Assembly (NCBI GenBank): GCA_022818135.1
Contig: JAFMSR010000001.1
Location: 30,566,377 to 30,630,376, forward strand
DNA: 64,000 nucleotides
Direction: 5' to 3'
Origin: Saxidomus purpurata
Taxonomy: Eukaryota > Mollusca > Bivalvia > Venerida > Veneridae
Shown: in pieces, positions 32,701 through 46,259 of the stretch
Numbering within the stretch: the stretch's first letter is position 1
Layout: each line of letters begins with the position of its first letter
The notes under the pieces: model-generated
Told to the model about the DNA's origin: nothing
The model's input: only the letters and a program-made list of their open reading frames with translations
Databases searched by the model: none
Program-made: the position numbers and the translations under genes

Positions 32701-34886
32701 ACACTCTACCTAGAATTCACCAAGACACTCATTATAACTAAGCTTCATGAAGATCCAGTGACAATGTAGCCTCTTTTGCATACACAAGGTAAAGTGTTGA
32801 CAAACCACTGACAGACAGACTGACAATGGACATCAAGCAATCGCAATAGCTCCAAAATGACCATGGGGCTTTATTTCAACAGCTGTCTAAATCTAAAATG
32901 TATATGTCTCTCCTGATCTTAAAAAGACAAGTTAAATAGATTGAGGGTAACAAAATTTACCCACTGGACAGGGGAGATCATGCTGCTGTATTAAACTAAG
33001 TAACTGGCACTAACTACTTTGGCATTGTGTGAATTTGACATTATTACACAGAAACATATTCACATCAATATAGTCTTAGAAATAAAAAAAAGCATTTTTA
33101 TTAACTCAAGTTAAAAAGAACACTTAACAAACAATGCAATACAAACATGCAGCCACAAAACAACCTTTGTTGTAGCAGCTAAGCAACACTTACAGTTTGG
33201 CAGAAATGAATGTGTGTATCTGGACATCATATGCTTGACATGGTCACACTTCTCTACAGACAGACTGGGACCACTGGGCTTTTTTACAGCACCCCATATC
33301 AGGAAGTTGACACAGAATAGATAAAGCTGTACATGCAATTTGAAAAAGTGAAATAAACAAGAGGTCCAAGATGGCACTACATCGCTCGCCTGAGATCTTA
33401 TTATGACAATGTGTGACCAAACTTCAACCCTAAACTATATATTGTACACACAAACATTCTGTTAACCTGGACAAGACAACCATTTTGCCCCATTTATATG
33501 ATGATTGGGTTGTAAATGTCACCTGTATTGCATACACAAGGTTTGTAACCGTGTAACCTAGTTTTGACCTCAGATTACCCATATTCAAACTCGACCTAAA
33601 TTTCATCAAGACAATCGTAATGACAAAGTTTCATCAAGATTCAATGAAAAATGCAACTCATATTGCATACACAACGTTTTTGTATGATCTGACCCCATGA
33701 CCTAGATTTTGACAAAAGATGATGCATATTCAGCCTAGATCTAGAGTGCATCAAGATAATCATTCTGTACAACTTTCACTTGCATACACAAGGTTAAGTG
33801 TAGACAGACGACGGACAGACGACGGACACCAGTCGATCACAATAGCTTACCTTAGAGCACTTCCTGCTCAGGCGAGCTATAAAAACAGCTTGAAGTTACT
33901 ATTTTTTGGCTACATTTGAAACAAATTATTAACACTTAACAAAGTACACTCTAGCACGACTGCTAACATAGCCAGCCGTATTCTGTATCAAAATTATGAA
34001 TATTCTAATTTCATAAAATCTTACTGATGTTGTATAGATCCAATTCAATTTTCAAAACTGTTTCAAATGAGATAGTCATGAATTTTCTTCTCTATAACAC
34101 TTCAAAGAAGAAAACTATTACTAAAGTATTGTAGCATATAGTTAACCTGTTACATTGATACCCGTTACGAATTCATTCATGGGTGAAATCCACAACAATC
34201 AACCATAATATAAACATGAAACGCGCGCAAATAGCGAATTTTACCTATAAAACACCTATTTACTACATAAACATTATCTCAAAATAAAATCACTACACAT
34301 TCTCTTGCTCTTTAAATATAAAATTAACAAAGGAAATAGCTTACAATACTCCATGAGGACAAGTTTAAAAATACTTATTCAAATTCACAGACGTACAATC
34401 ACATGTGACATCATGAAATAGTTAGATCTGTTACTTAAAATATTGAAATACATTTCAGGTAAGTAAACCCCTATTTGTCGGGTGCTCTTCTGTCATATTT
34501 AGCACCTCTTAAAACAAAGAACAAGGTATGTTTTACCCAAAGACGAGCAAAACACTTTCTAAACAATAACTTTACAATATCTACAAACTTTCACAATTCA
34601 ATTTGTAATGAAATCATACATAAAAGTTTATCTACTAAAATCACCCCTATATTACACAAAGGGACATAACTCATTCAGACCTTCCAAATGAAATACCCTG
34701 ATAAGACTTTATACAAGAATTATTTTCTTTTTAGGCTTTTAATCTTGTCTGAAAAAATTCAAAATCTATCTTCATGAATACATTTGTCCAGTTCAGTCAT
34801 TTCTCTGGGTTATATAAGGTTTCCTCCCGATAATCTTTTTCCTGTTACATGAAGTATGAAGTCTTGGTTAACTAATGTTCTCCCCT
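32701..34886. other. Region downstream of LRRC57, no gene seen
   Basis: Contains decayed repeats, among them 'TTGCATACACAAGGT' blocks at about 32777, 33530 and 33780, and the fold-back element at 33382-33880. The part next to 34886 is probably LRRC57 3' UTR. No exon is recognised. Confidence 0.5.
33382..33880. mobile_element. About 500-bp element with inverted ATCGCTCGCCTGAG / CTCAGGCGAGCTAT ends
   Basis: The end motifs are near-perfect inverted repeats of about 12 bp. Inside are ACAGACGACGGACAGACGAC and several 'CATACACAAGGT' blocks. No coding frame is visible. It is probably a non-autonomous interspersed element. Confidence 0.5.
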
Positions 34887-37800
34887 TCAGTTGAACTTCT
34901 TCTTTGTGGCTGTATATCTTTCCATATACTGTAAGAGAAATTCAGAAAACCATCACACGTGTCTGACTACAGCATCTTCAACAGCTGAGCAAAAAGCTGC
35001 ACCTAGTTTAGTATCAGAGGAATTCCAAAAACTGAATTTCTAAAAACTTGAACACAGTAAAGATTTTTTTTAAATTACAGATCTGTGAAATAAAATCTAT
35101 GATGAAAAAATTAATAATTTTAAAGAACTGATGCAAACATTTTTAAAACACACTTCTTTTATTTTATCATTAGCATTAAGGGAAATAATGATAATATAAA
35201 ATTCCAGGTTCTATTTTTATACCCACTCAGTCCATTGTACTACAGATCAGGGTAGGATAAAGACTGTCTTTATCATTTCAGCTCTGATGTACAGACTGAC
35301 AACCATCATTTAGGGTTTGCACCCAGCATGCATCTGGATCAGACTACACGATTACAGTAGGATTCATACCGTTGACTTACCTGTCTTACTTAACCAAAGT
35401 GACCTCTTTGCATGTTTGTCATATACCTATACATAATAACTTGAGTTTTCTGTAAGAAGTATGTAATAGAACAGCCCTGATCAAAACATTCATACCTGCA
35501 TACAACTAAACATGACATAGGGCAAAGGTAGCAGCGTACATAAAAGCACCCAACTGATCTGCCCAGACTTGAAGTTGTATCAATGGAACTGACTGAGTAG
35601 CGCTGGATCTGAGAGAGGCTTCACTCATGTAATCCTGCGTAACTCGGCCAATTTAAAAGCATCATAATGGTTGCAGGCATAGCAAATGCAGATATAAGCT
35701 ATTACTTATTTTGCTATAATATTAGATTGATACAAATGGAATATTGAAACATTCTATGAAATCAGTGGTGATCTGAGCTGTTGCTGTTTCTCAACACTTT
35801 GGTTATTTTGCAGGTGAATGAGAGGTTACTGGGTTTCAAGTCAGAAGCTCTTACCACTAGACCATGGAGGCATTATGGCCATGATGCAGTCTTCCCGAAA
35901 AGTTTTTAGTAAGTTTTTAACTTTGGTCAGGCAAACACAAAAAGTTTCCCAACAAATGACTTTTTTCCTGACTGAACAACAGAAAAATGTGGTCAGACAG
36001 GCATTTTATGAGGGGAATGATGATGCCTTCTTTGAATGGCATTCCAAATTTTTATTTTATACAAAGGGAATTGACTCTAACTGTATGCTTAACCAATCAG
36101 TTAACTTGTCATGTTCCGTGTTGTATTTGTCAACAAGAATTTATCATGCCATGTAAACTTTACCTCGTCATAGCCCTCCAGATTGTTGAATTTTTTCATA
36201 TCAAACACATTCCCCTCTATTGCTAGAAGAGCTATTTTTGACTCTTTCATTATTCTAGGTGTAAGAGCTGTAATCTCTAAACAGTTTTCCTCCAGCCGTA
36301 ACACCTTTAATCTTGGCCACTCTGCAATACAATCTGGCAAGGTAGATATCTGAAAATTAAGCAAAATTACTGAATTTATTGAAGTGATGACTTTGTTTGA
36401 AGGATTATTGCTGGATAAGATTTCGACTTTGTTTGAAGGATTATTGCTGGATAAGATTTCTGGTAATTCAGACGGCTAAATTTTTCATTGGATTTTATAC
36501 CAGTTTGAACAATATTCCAGTTACATGTATTTCAAGTCAGAAGTTTACGTAACCATCATTCCAAGGAAAGACCAGTACTATATAGACTCCCACCCTCTGT
36601 AAAAAAACTTTCAACTTTCCCACACAATTTCAGGTCAGAAGCAGTGATCAAACCCACAACTGACAATCAATGAAAGGATGAGTAATGCTTTTATAAAAAT
36701 AATTTCTGGTTATGCAACCTAACTGTTACCGAAGCTCAATCTGCATGTGAATGTCAGTAAATGTAGAAATATTATTCATAAGTAAGTGTAAACTGAAGAT
36801 CCGAATATATTGGCCTTAAGTGAGTCTGGTTTAAACTATGACCAGTACTTTTTAAAATTACATTAACGTTCATGAAAAACAGATATTACAAATTTGACAA
36901 CTTTTTAAACTTTAATCATTGAAACACTTACAGTAAACTTCGTTTTTAAAGAACTCATTGGGACCATTTAAATGTGTTCATCATATCTGGAGTTTGTTTT
37001 ATCTGTACTATCATGTTATACAAAATAGAGAAAGAAAAAAAACTCGGGCAGAGAGAAATTGTTCCTTATATCCAGAATTTTGCTATAACCAGAGTTGTTA
37101 TATACGGAGTTTATTGTATTAATAAAAATTACCTGATTTTGATTGAGATTCAATTCTATGGTGTGACAAGTTTTTGAATTCTGTGGAATTTCTGTTATCT
37201 TATTTCTAGATAAGTCAATAGCATCTAAATGTTTTAAATCGCACAATTCTTGAGGGAAGGACTTGAATCCATTTCCACTGAGGTTAACAGTTCTAAGATG
37301 AGATAAACTTGGGAATGTTGCCGGCAACTGTCGCAGTAAGTTGCTATCTAATGACAAAGTTTCTAACTTCTTCAGATTTCCTATTTCCTGCGGCAATGTC
37401 TCTGAAAATACAGTAAAACTATCATTACAAACCTTGTAAACACCTATGATTTTCTGGCATTTAAACCTGACCATGTTAAAAGTCGCATCTATCAGGCAAT
37501 TAGTGTAGGTGTCAAATCAAGTATCTATCTGGGAATCAGTAGAGGATTTAAAAGTTGTATCTATCAGGCAATTAGTGTAGGCGTCAATCTATCAGGCATA
37601 GAGTTAACATACTGTTACATAGAACTGTCTAAATAAATAATAAATATCATAGCATATTACAGCAGTTCAAGTGACTGACTAAACATTGAAGGAGATGAAA
37701 AAAGAAACTCACCTATTCTGTTGCAACTAAGGTTGACAGTTTTTAGCTGCTGGAATGAACCAATATTTGCTGGAACATCTGCTATTTTGTTGTCAGAAAA

Positions 37801-38933
37801 GTCTAGTGTCCGCAGGTTTCTTGACAATTTTTGCAAGTTTTCTGGAAACTGAAAGTAACAGGAATTACTGTCAACATGATGCCACAGCTCAGCAGTGAAA
37901 CATTTGAAAATCTAAAAACATCATGATTTATGAAAGGCAGCACTTGACTAGCAAACCAAAATCACTTCTCACACAGGACAAAGATATTAATTAGTGAGCT
38001 GGAATGTTTTTGTCTATTATTGCTGATAATTATATCGATAACAGTTTTAAAAAAATGTGTTTCTGAAAATTTCTTTATATTGTTAACTCAAATCCAAATG
38101 CCAGACATTGATTAACATTTTTATTTACTGGCGGTTATAGTGTCTCCATCTTACTTTGTAGCAACAGCAACCCCAGATTGCCATTTTGAAATGATATCAA
38201 AATGGCAGAACTTGTTACAAGATCAAGAAGCCGCAATTGCAGGGAAAAAAATAAACCTTCACTTTCAGAATCAGATTAATGAAGTAAAGAAAAATTCCAC
38301 CATTTGTATCTACATATCTGCAATAACATTCGTATGATGATAATTCCGGTTCACTAATATTGTTGTCTACAGAACCAATTTCCGTTCGCCAGCCACTGCC
38401 TTAATAAGTTATGAAAAGGATTATGTGACAGCTGGGACCTAATATTTATCTATATTAGGACCCAGGTGAGGACAAGTTTATTATGCCGGCCTCTGCATGC
38501 CTGGTGCAGACCTAGTTAAAAGCACTAAAAATGCTAGATTATGCATATAGTATAAAACAGCGAGTTTACCCCAATAAATTAAGATGTTTAAAAGAATTTT
38601 CAGTCACAAATAACTGTGATTTTAGTGTTTACTGCACAAAATTCACTTGCATTCGACAACCTTTTCAGCTGCGGTCCTATTTTACGAGGCCCGCAGTTGA
38701 ATACACATACGATTGTCTAGTATTTCAAACAATCAACATCTGCTGAATACAAAAAATAGTCATATTTCCAAAGAAGAAAAAAAAAGATGTATTATCAATG
38801 TTCATGTTTGTCCGAATACTATTACAGTCTAATGCAGTAAACTACGTACTTCTTTCAGCCCTAATTTACACAGTTGTAAGGCCCCGGTTTTTTCTGCTGT
38901 ATCCAGGTGTTGTTTGACATTTGAATTACCCAT
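34887..38933 (-). CDS. LRRC57: Leucine-rich repeat-containing protein 57, complete, five exons
   Basis: Minus-strand exons in coding order are 38850-38933, 37713-37848, 37133-37401, 36164-36349 and 34887-34928. They total 717 nt and give 238 residues; vertebrate LRRC57 has 239. All junctions are GT-AG and phases fit. The start is MGNSNVKQHLD, a likely N-myristoylation site. Seven LRRs follow, visible as NLRTLDFSDNKI, QLKTVNLSCNRI, KLETLSLDSNLL, HLRTVNLSGNGF, HLDAIDLSRNKI, IELNLNQNQI and LKVLRLEENCL. The family signature LLAIEGNVFDMKKF, then LEGYDEYMERY and a basic TATKKKFN C-terminus close it. It is a small membrane-tethered LRR protein whose biochemical role is not well known. Exon 1 lies in the duplicated block. 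Intron 3 contains a 190-bp inverted-repeat element. Confidence 0.93.
35822..35870 (-). repeat. tRNA-like SINE head in LRRC57 intron 4
   Basis: The minus strand reads GCCTCCATGGTCTAGTGGTA followed by AGAGCTTCTGACTTGAAACCC, tRNA-like A-box sequence without a complete cloverleaf. I take it as a SINE relic. Confidence 0.35.
36389..36460. repeat. 36-bp perfect tandem duplication in LRRC57 intron 3
   Basis: Unit GACTTTGTTTGAAGGATTAT... occurs twice back to back. Identity suggests a recent event. Confidence 0.85.
36929..37118. mobile_element. MITE-like element with TACAGTAAACT ends
   Basis: A 190-bp element starts TACAGTAAACTTCG and ends GGAGTTTATTGTA. Relatives at 41018-41209 and 42277-42465 share 'TTATATCCGGAGTTTGTTAT'-type blocks. 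There is no coding frame. Confidence 0.6.
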
Positions 38934-39046
38934 TGAAACCCGTTAAGTCTGCAAAATGCATGTAAAAATAAGATTTTTGACAATTTTATGTAAACAGGAA
39001 GTAGACGGTGTTGAAGTAAACACGCATCGAATTGATTAGTCCTGGT
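38934..39046. promoter_or_regulatory. LRRC57/NTPCR intergenic, probable bidirectional promoter, copy B
   Basis: The same 113-bp head-to-head spacing as at 231-343, almost identical in sequence (GTAGCCGGTG becomes GTAGACGGTG). No TATA box. Confidence 0.5.
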
Positions 39047-42000
39047 ATGAGAAAGACGTTAAGCCTGTGCAAAGAAATGGCAGAAGCGATTCAACTTAAT
39101 AAAACAAGGCGTCATGTATTGCTAACAGGACAACCAGGTTTACTTTTTAACAGTATGACACAGGATAAGCAACTGACATGTCAGGAATAATATTTTGCAC
39201 ATGTGTCACGAGAGCTATGCATAGAGAGCAAGAATTGTTGTTGCAATAACACTCAAATTCTGTTTTGAGTCAAAACAGAAGTCAGGTTATTAGGTTATAT
39301 GCATATCTGAGTGGCACAGTACGGATCAGTTCACAATTGTGCTGAAACTGTGTAAGTGGCCAGATAGCTCAGTCAGTACAGCATTTAGTTTGAGTCTCGG
39401 TTGGCTTGCGCATTTTTATATTATGTGTCAAGTACCAGTCGTACAGTCCTGTATTGTGGACCTTTATATAGGTCAGTGCCAGTATATAATTGTAAATTCC
39501 GATAGAGTAATGAAGGAATTGGTGTGCAGAAGGTATTACGAAAATCATTATTTGACCAGCTTCACAAGGCAATGTTACAGCACGTCAGCAGGAACTTGGT
39601 GCTTAAATTCACTTGATGCATCTTTATAATAAATCTGGGTGGCAGTCTTAGAGTATTGATTGTTAAGGGGGTCGGGGGAGGAAGAAACAGCTTGTCCTGT
39701 TATCAAAATTAACATTAAATGTAAAAATGTATGACCATATATGCCTGATATGGAATAATAACAGAATTCAGTGACAAAATCATTTAAATTGTACTTTAAC
39801 ATTACAGTGCAATAGTTATTTTGATAATTGACTTTATTGTCAGATATTGGGCCTAATGGTCTAGTTGTTGCTGGGATTGTTGTAAATGCCATATCAGAGC
39901 AATTGAAGTATGTCTTTGGGTACCTTATGCCACAAGTACAATTGATGCACTTAAGTCCACCTGTTGTGTGCAATATTGAGAAAATGTTTATTGTTGGATT
40001 CATTTTTCATTATAAATAAAAAAAATATAGTCTTTATATGACCAGATGTGTTATGTCATTTAGTATGCAAATAATGACTCCCATTGTCAGGCTCCGACAG
40101 TATTTTTTTCTTTGTTTGTGTGGATTAAATTTATGGATGTTCAATGTTTCAGGTGTTGGAAAGACAACATTAGTCAAGAAAGTTTGTGACAAATTGGAGG
40201 ATGAAAACTGGGAATGTCAAGGCTTTTACACTGAGGAGATTAGAGAAGATGGACAGAGGATTGGCTTTGATGTTGTTACGATGGATGATAAAAGGGGTCC
40301 ACTTGCAAGAATTGTGGACAGGTGACTTTTGTTTCATTGACAACAGTAATATTTTGTAAATCAGTCTTATTATTTTCAGTATGGTAAGAGAAGCTGTTTA
40401 GATATTGTAGTTAGTAATCACTGAAGCAACTGCCAGTATACTGGAAATTTCATTTGTTTTCCATCTGTCTGCAAGTAGCATGGTAGACACATCTATAGGG
40501 ATTGCTATACCCAGCATCATCAGTCATCAGTGTTGCACTTTATGTTTCCATCTTGAGAAACACTTTAATCAAACTATCCTGAAAACTTGTAGGTATACTG
40601 GGTTGTGGACAGTAGAATGAACCATTTGTCATTAGCCAAAGAGATACAGTCAGTGTGACCTTTGGTAGAAAAGCTATTTTCAGTCTATAACCTAAGAATG
40701 GCTTGGCCCCGGATCTGCAAGCTTTTAAAGGAGCATGAGTCATGAGTAGTAGATAACCTCTTTTGAATTTGATTTTGAGATCAGGTACATGGTTTTCAAT
40801 AAATAACTTGGCAGTTGTCGAGCTCAGCATCCTCAAACTTAATAGGGAAATAGATGACCCCAATCAATTGAAGATCAATCAGTCACAGGTCAAGGTCAGT
40901 GTGACATTGGACAGTTTCTGAGCAATAACCTGTCAGACAACAGTTGCACATTGGTTATTCAAACTGTAGTAAGGACGTTTGTTTTGACTAGTAGATTTTA
41001 TTTTTGTAAGATACATTTACAGTAAACTCAGTTGCTAACAAAGCCCGAAGAGACCATTTAAATGTGTTCCTTATATCCGGAGTTTGTTATATCCATATAT
41101 CATTTTTAAATAAAATCAAAGAAGAAAAGAAATTTCGGATAGAGAAAAAAATGTTCCTTATAACCAGAATTCGCTACATCCGGAGTCGTTATATCCGTAG
41201 TTTACTGTAATAGTTATTTTTACCTGATAAATTGCTTCACCCTGAATACATGCACTTTCAAAAATGAATGTTTAAATAGATTATGTTTATATAAATACAA
41301 TATATATAATTATGTTACCTGTATTCCAGAGATAATCCTGTAGCTGGTAGAAGTTACATGGTAGGAAGATACAATGTCAGATTACAGTCCTTCGAACAAG
41401 TGGCACTGCCATCTTTAGCAATAAAGGTAAATTGAATGACTGCTGCTGTGAATGTATTATCAGTTAATAATCTATGTGTCCTGTTATCACACGCAAAAAT
41501 GGAAGAGCATTACTGAACATCAAAGTGAACACTAAATTATACAAGGACAAAAGTTACCTCTGTTGAAAACTCCTAGCATTGCTTCATTTTAGTAGCTAAG
41601 TCTAGGACAGTGCTCATGGTTTCCGCAAAGTTTACCTGTTTAAGCTGCTTGCTCTCAGATTTTGGTAAAAATATAATGTTCTTCAGACTGTATGAAAATA
41701 ACATATTTTAGAACATATAGTCATATAAAAAAGTTCCAGTATAAATTTCTGTCACTTATATCTGTAAATTTGACATTAAACGCTACCAGATGATAAAGCG
41801 TTGCAAACGTTTTTTTAAATTCCAGTATAAACATATAGTGTAGCGGTGCCATAAAACCAACATTTTCAATCGATTTTTGCAAATTCCTACCTAGATTTTT
41901 ACTTCTATTGTTGATTCTAGCCTTTAGTTTATTAGTATGTCAGTTTTGAAATTTTTTTTTTTTCAACGGCAACTGAGAGCAAGCAACTTTAAATAAGTGA

Positions 42001-45000
42001 CTACCAGTTGAAACAGATTAGGTATTGTATCAGTGTGTTTGAATCATAATACCCATGAATTTGTTAGACAGCAGACTGTGCAAGAGCATTCAGTGAGAGC
42101 ATTCATAAAAATTATTTGTCATTGAACATATCTGAGGGCTAATGTTTGTCAGGAATGCTCATTCTACATGCATCATTGTTACATGTATATTTACAAGAAC
42201 CTTTTGGCTAGCCTACTGGTAGTCCTACACACGTAAAAAAGCTCTTTTATAGTTCTTGCCTAAGAGGCATAGAGAGTACAATAAACTCTGTTTATAACGA
42301 ACTCTTCTGACCATTAAAATTTGTTCCTTATATACGGAGTTTGTTATATCCATGTATCATTATTATTTGAGATAAAGAATAAAAACAATTAGGCAGAGAA
42401 AATGTGTTTTTTATATCCGGAATTTCGCTATATATTCAGAGTCATTATATATAGAGTTCACTGTAATTAGATATATGTAAGTTGACCAGAAACCATTGCA
42501 CAACAGTTGTTTATGACAACCAAGGTAGAGAACCCTGACTTGTCTTGTAGTCATAATGACAAACTTTTGTTACCTCCCCTGCAAAGCAGTGATGTTTCCA
42601 CACCTGTTGTGCAGTTGTCAAACTTTTTGTGCATTTCATCAGGAACCGTTATATAGTATTCCTGATTTCATGGAACTGCATAATTACATTGCCTGATCTA
42701 AGATAAGTTGTTTTTTGACAGGTCTATGTACAATGTATGTTACATGTATTCATTGTTGGCATCATCATATTCACTGATATGATTCCCTGATCTTACATGA
42801 TACTTTTACTGAAGCATTATTTGTGATAGTCTTTCTTTTGACTTTATAGCATATACTCTAGCAAATTTGTATACTTCATCAAGTAATTTGTGCACCTTCT
42901 TCAAATGTTGGCTAGAATAATTTGATATCTATAATAGAGTGTCTATTTGTTTTGAAATTAATAGATTGTAACAGATTGTCATTGTCAGACACCCACAGTT
43001 GTTGACTCTGCTACACTCCATACATCACTCAACAAACATTATGTGTGTGAGGATGACAGATTGTATGTTCATTGTATCTTTAAAAGATATGTTAGTTTTT
43101 AAATGATTAAGATATGTTAGCCTTAGGGGTCAAGTTGTTACCACAATCCTATAGAAAACTCAGGTGGCATGTAATGTGTTAAGTTAATTTGCTGGAGGAA
43201 TATTTTATGTAACTTGGGGAGTGCTTCCAGATTAGGCTGATGTCATGCATGGTAAACATTTGTACAGTTCCCCATAGAGATAAAAGTCAAAACATAAGTC
43301 TTGATACACAATAAACCATGGTAGTAAAACAGCAAGAGGTTTTTGCCCTTTTAAATTTTTAAGCCATGTTTGAAAATAGTTACGGTAAAGCATATTAGTT
43401 GAACTTTAGTTTATACTAATTTAATTATTCTCGATTGCAAAACAAGTTCTTACAACTTATACTAATCGCTCTCGAGACTCATTCCAGATGGAATCAACCT
43501 CGAAGAGAGAAAAGCAATGTGGAATTATTTGTGTCTTGCCTAAGGACACAACCGGCATGGCGATGGTAGAGATGGAACCCGGGGCTTTGATCCCGAGGCA
43601 AAAGCGCTACTACTGCGCCATGGCGGCTCCACTATTAGCTGAAGCCTTTACTTGACTGAATCAAGGGTCACAAGTTTAACATCCCCTACACATCTAACTA
43701 AAATGGCCCACAGTTCTTTAAATCAGGCTTCAATTGGAGGTTCTATATAAACTGGATTTATCTTTAGTACCATGTAGTTGACTGTAAAAATCTTACATTA
43801 TGCACTAGCAGGCTTCTTGTATCCTTTCCTATATTAAAAACCTTGTTCAAACAGTACATGTGATTACGAAGTTTTACACTATTACATTTCAGCCATCAGA
43901 ATATACCAGAGTTATAGTGATAGATGAGATAGGTAAGATGGAACTGTTCAGCAGACTCTTTACACAGACCGTAAAAGACTTGATCAACCACCCTAAAACT
44001 ACAGTGTTTGCTACAATACCTATCAAAGCCAACCCATTTGTGGAGGAGATAAGGAACAGAGATGACGTACAGCTTTATACAGTAAGTTCTGCTATAGAAT
44101 TTACTTTGTCACACATGCTGCTTCACTCTTATTCTGCCAAATTTCTTAAATAGACTCGCCCATCTTTTAGTTTGGACCGTACCATTTATTGTTAAAAGGG
44201 GTGTTCACTGAAAATTTACTGAGTGAGTAGCAGTGTAGATCATTCGCAGGCTAGTCATGATCTGCACTACATGGCAATAGTAGAACCAAAAGTTGCCCAC
44301 AGGTTATAGGCTAAACATGGTCAACAGTCATTTATAATTATGCTGTCCAACGTCCCTGAACAACACCTCCCTAGAGCAACAACCTCTCTAAAAAGACACA
44401 CATTTTCTTTCCCGCTCAGTCACTTATATGAGGAATCAACCTTTCCAGACCAACAGCTCTCTACAACAAAAACTTTTTAGTGTTCTCAAGGGTTTTCGCG
44501 CCTGAGAGGTTACACTGTATAATAGTTGTAGCAAACTGGACACTAACCACTAAGCAGAGTCCATTTAATGCAGACGGTGTTAGATACAGATAAAGAGTAC
44601 AAGATGTACTTTTAAAAATTACCAAATTGTAATGGATAATGGCACATTAAACAAGAGTAAATTGTGGAAAAAGTAAGGATGTTAGAAACATAGGAGTATG
44701 TGACTTTTCCTCAGCCTAGGGTAATTAGAACTGTTCATAGAATGTTCCAAGTCATTTTGTACTACTAATATGGTAATACAGTCCAACCTCCGTAAACTGC
44801 ACCTCCCTATAGCAACAGCCTCCAAAGACACACATTTTCCTGCCCTTTGTGCCAATTATATAAGGAATCAACCTCTTCAGAACAGCACCTCTCTAAAACA
44901 AACACATTTCTGTGTTCCCAGGGGTGTTGGATCCTTTCTGTGTGTTTTCAAAATCTAGATTTTTTTTATTATTAACATTGTTTAAAGGTCTAACCAGTGT

Positions 45001-45796
45001 GCTGACTGCTATTGGATAAACAAATTCAACATTACATAATTTTATAATGTCAATTTGTAGACCTTGAAACCGATAATGTGTTGAACTTATGACTGTTGTT
45101 TTGAAGAGGTTACGTAAAGTATTAATACCTGTGTAATTAGTTAGTGGATATATGGATCATGGACTTTACTGACTGGGTAAAAGGCAACTTATAGGGTGTA
45201 ACACATGGAAGAAAATTGAGGTTAAGTTCCAATTTAATATTCTGGTATTAATAACGATTTATCCCAAAGTGCTGAAAGATGTTATTCAATATTTAAACTT
45301 TTCAACTGTTAAATTATTCTGAAAACTTGGTGTATTAGATTCATAAAACTTGACCTTGTCATTTAAAGCAATGGCTCTCAAGTGAGCACCATGGTCTTGT
45401 GTTCTTTTGTAATATGTAAACAATTTAGGACACACTTATGTGGCAATCAGTTGTAATAACCATGGAAACCATTTTCAAATCAGTATTTAAAAAGCTTGGG
45501 TAGACCTTTTTTCTTGGGTTGATTGTAATGAGCATATGAAACATATAGATGTAGATTCAATATGTCAAAGGTCAAAGATACATTGATCTCTCTTTGGTCT
45601 TAGAAATGTCATGGAATGGTTTACTGATTATAGCTTCAGAATGATTTACTAACTTCAGAAATGTGAAAACCAGTCTTGCACTAAATTTAGATATACTTTT
45701 ATTTTGTGACTTCAGGTGACTAAAGAGAACAGGAATCATCTAGTCAGTGAGGTTGTAGATGCTGTGAAAGACTCCCTGGAATGTTACGGGACTTGA
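39047..45796 (+). CDS. NTPCR: Nucleoside-triphosphatase, cancer-related (NTPCR / THEP1 family), copy B, five exons
   Basis: Exons 39047-39137, 40153-40321, 41330-41426, 43893-44081 and 45716-45796 have the same lengths and phases as copy A and give 208 residues. Walker A (GQPGVGKT), Walker B (VIVIDEIGK) and TKENRNH are intact. The one residue difference I see is E for D at position 51; other changes are silent. Introns carry two 190-bp inverted-repeat insertions (41018-41209, 42277-42465) that copy A lacks, and lack two insertions that copy A has. Both copies look functional, so sequence alone cannot say which, if either, is redundant. Confidence 0.92.
41018..41209. mobile_element. MITE-like element with TACAGTAAACT ends, only in copy B (intron 2)
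   Basis: Starts TACAGTAAACTCAG, ends GTAGTTTACTGTA. It is absent from the matching place in copy A (near 2300-2345). Same family as 36929-37118. Confidence 0.65.
41642..41990. repeat. MITE-like element, AAAGC-GCTCGCTCTCAG family, copy B
   Basis: Allelic counterpart of 3087-3424 with the same ends and core and several small indels. Confidence 0.6.
42277..42465. mobile_element. MITE-like element with TACA(G)TAAACT ends, only in copy B (intron 3)
   Basis: Starts TACAATAAACTCTG, ends GAGTTCACTGTA. It is absent from copy A near 3703. This is a third member of the 190-bp family. Confidence 0.65.
43411..43630 (-). mobile_element. tRNA-derived SINE, copy in NTPCR intron 3 (copy B)
   Basis: Counterpart of 4590-4809 at the allelic position, so it was present before the two blocks diverged. 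Confidence 0.7.
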
Positions 45797-46056
45797 AACA
45801 TTCTGTCTTATATAAACAGACACTGAAAAATGACGCTTTCTGCAGCGTGTGTTCATACACTTCATTAAATACCTTCATTCTTTTATTTTCCCAGGGTATT
45901 GCATCGGTATAACATGAAACCTACATAGTCTTTGTTTACACTTGAGTATTGGTGTGAGCTTGTCCATATTTTTTATGTTCAATTGACAACTTTGGCATGT
46001 ACAATGGAGGTATCCTGTCTTGTATGGCAGGTAAAACAAAGTGCTGCTTTTACAAA

Positions 46057-46062
46057 AATAAA
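46057..46062 (+). terminator. Poly(A) signal for NTPCR copy B
   Basis: AATAAA about 260 bp after the stop, conserved with copy A. Confidence 0.45.
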
Positions 46063-46259
46063 ACCATGGTCTTTGTGTACATTTCATTTTTGTTTTTGTA
46101 TCCTACTATTTTGACAAAACTAACGTTCCGGGTAAACCAGAACATAAGAAAGTTAGAAACACAGAAAAAAAAGAGCGTGTACAGTTTTAGAATTGTTGCC
46201 TATGATTTCTGATGTCTTGAAGTTTAGAATTGTTACCTATGATTTCTGATGTCTTGAAA

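Noticed and set aside
35818..36156. 112-codon plus-strand frame
   Set aside because: It overlaps LRRC57 intron 4 and a tRNA-like SINE relic and shows no family motif, so I take it as chance.
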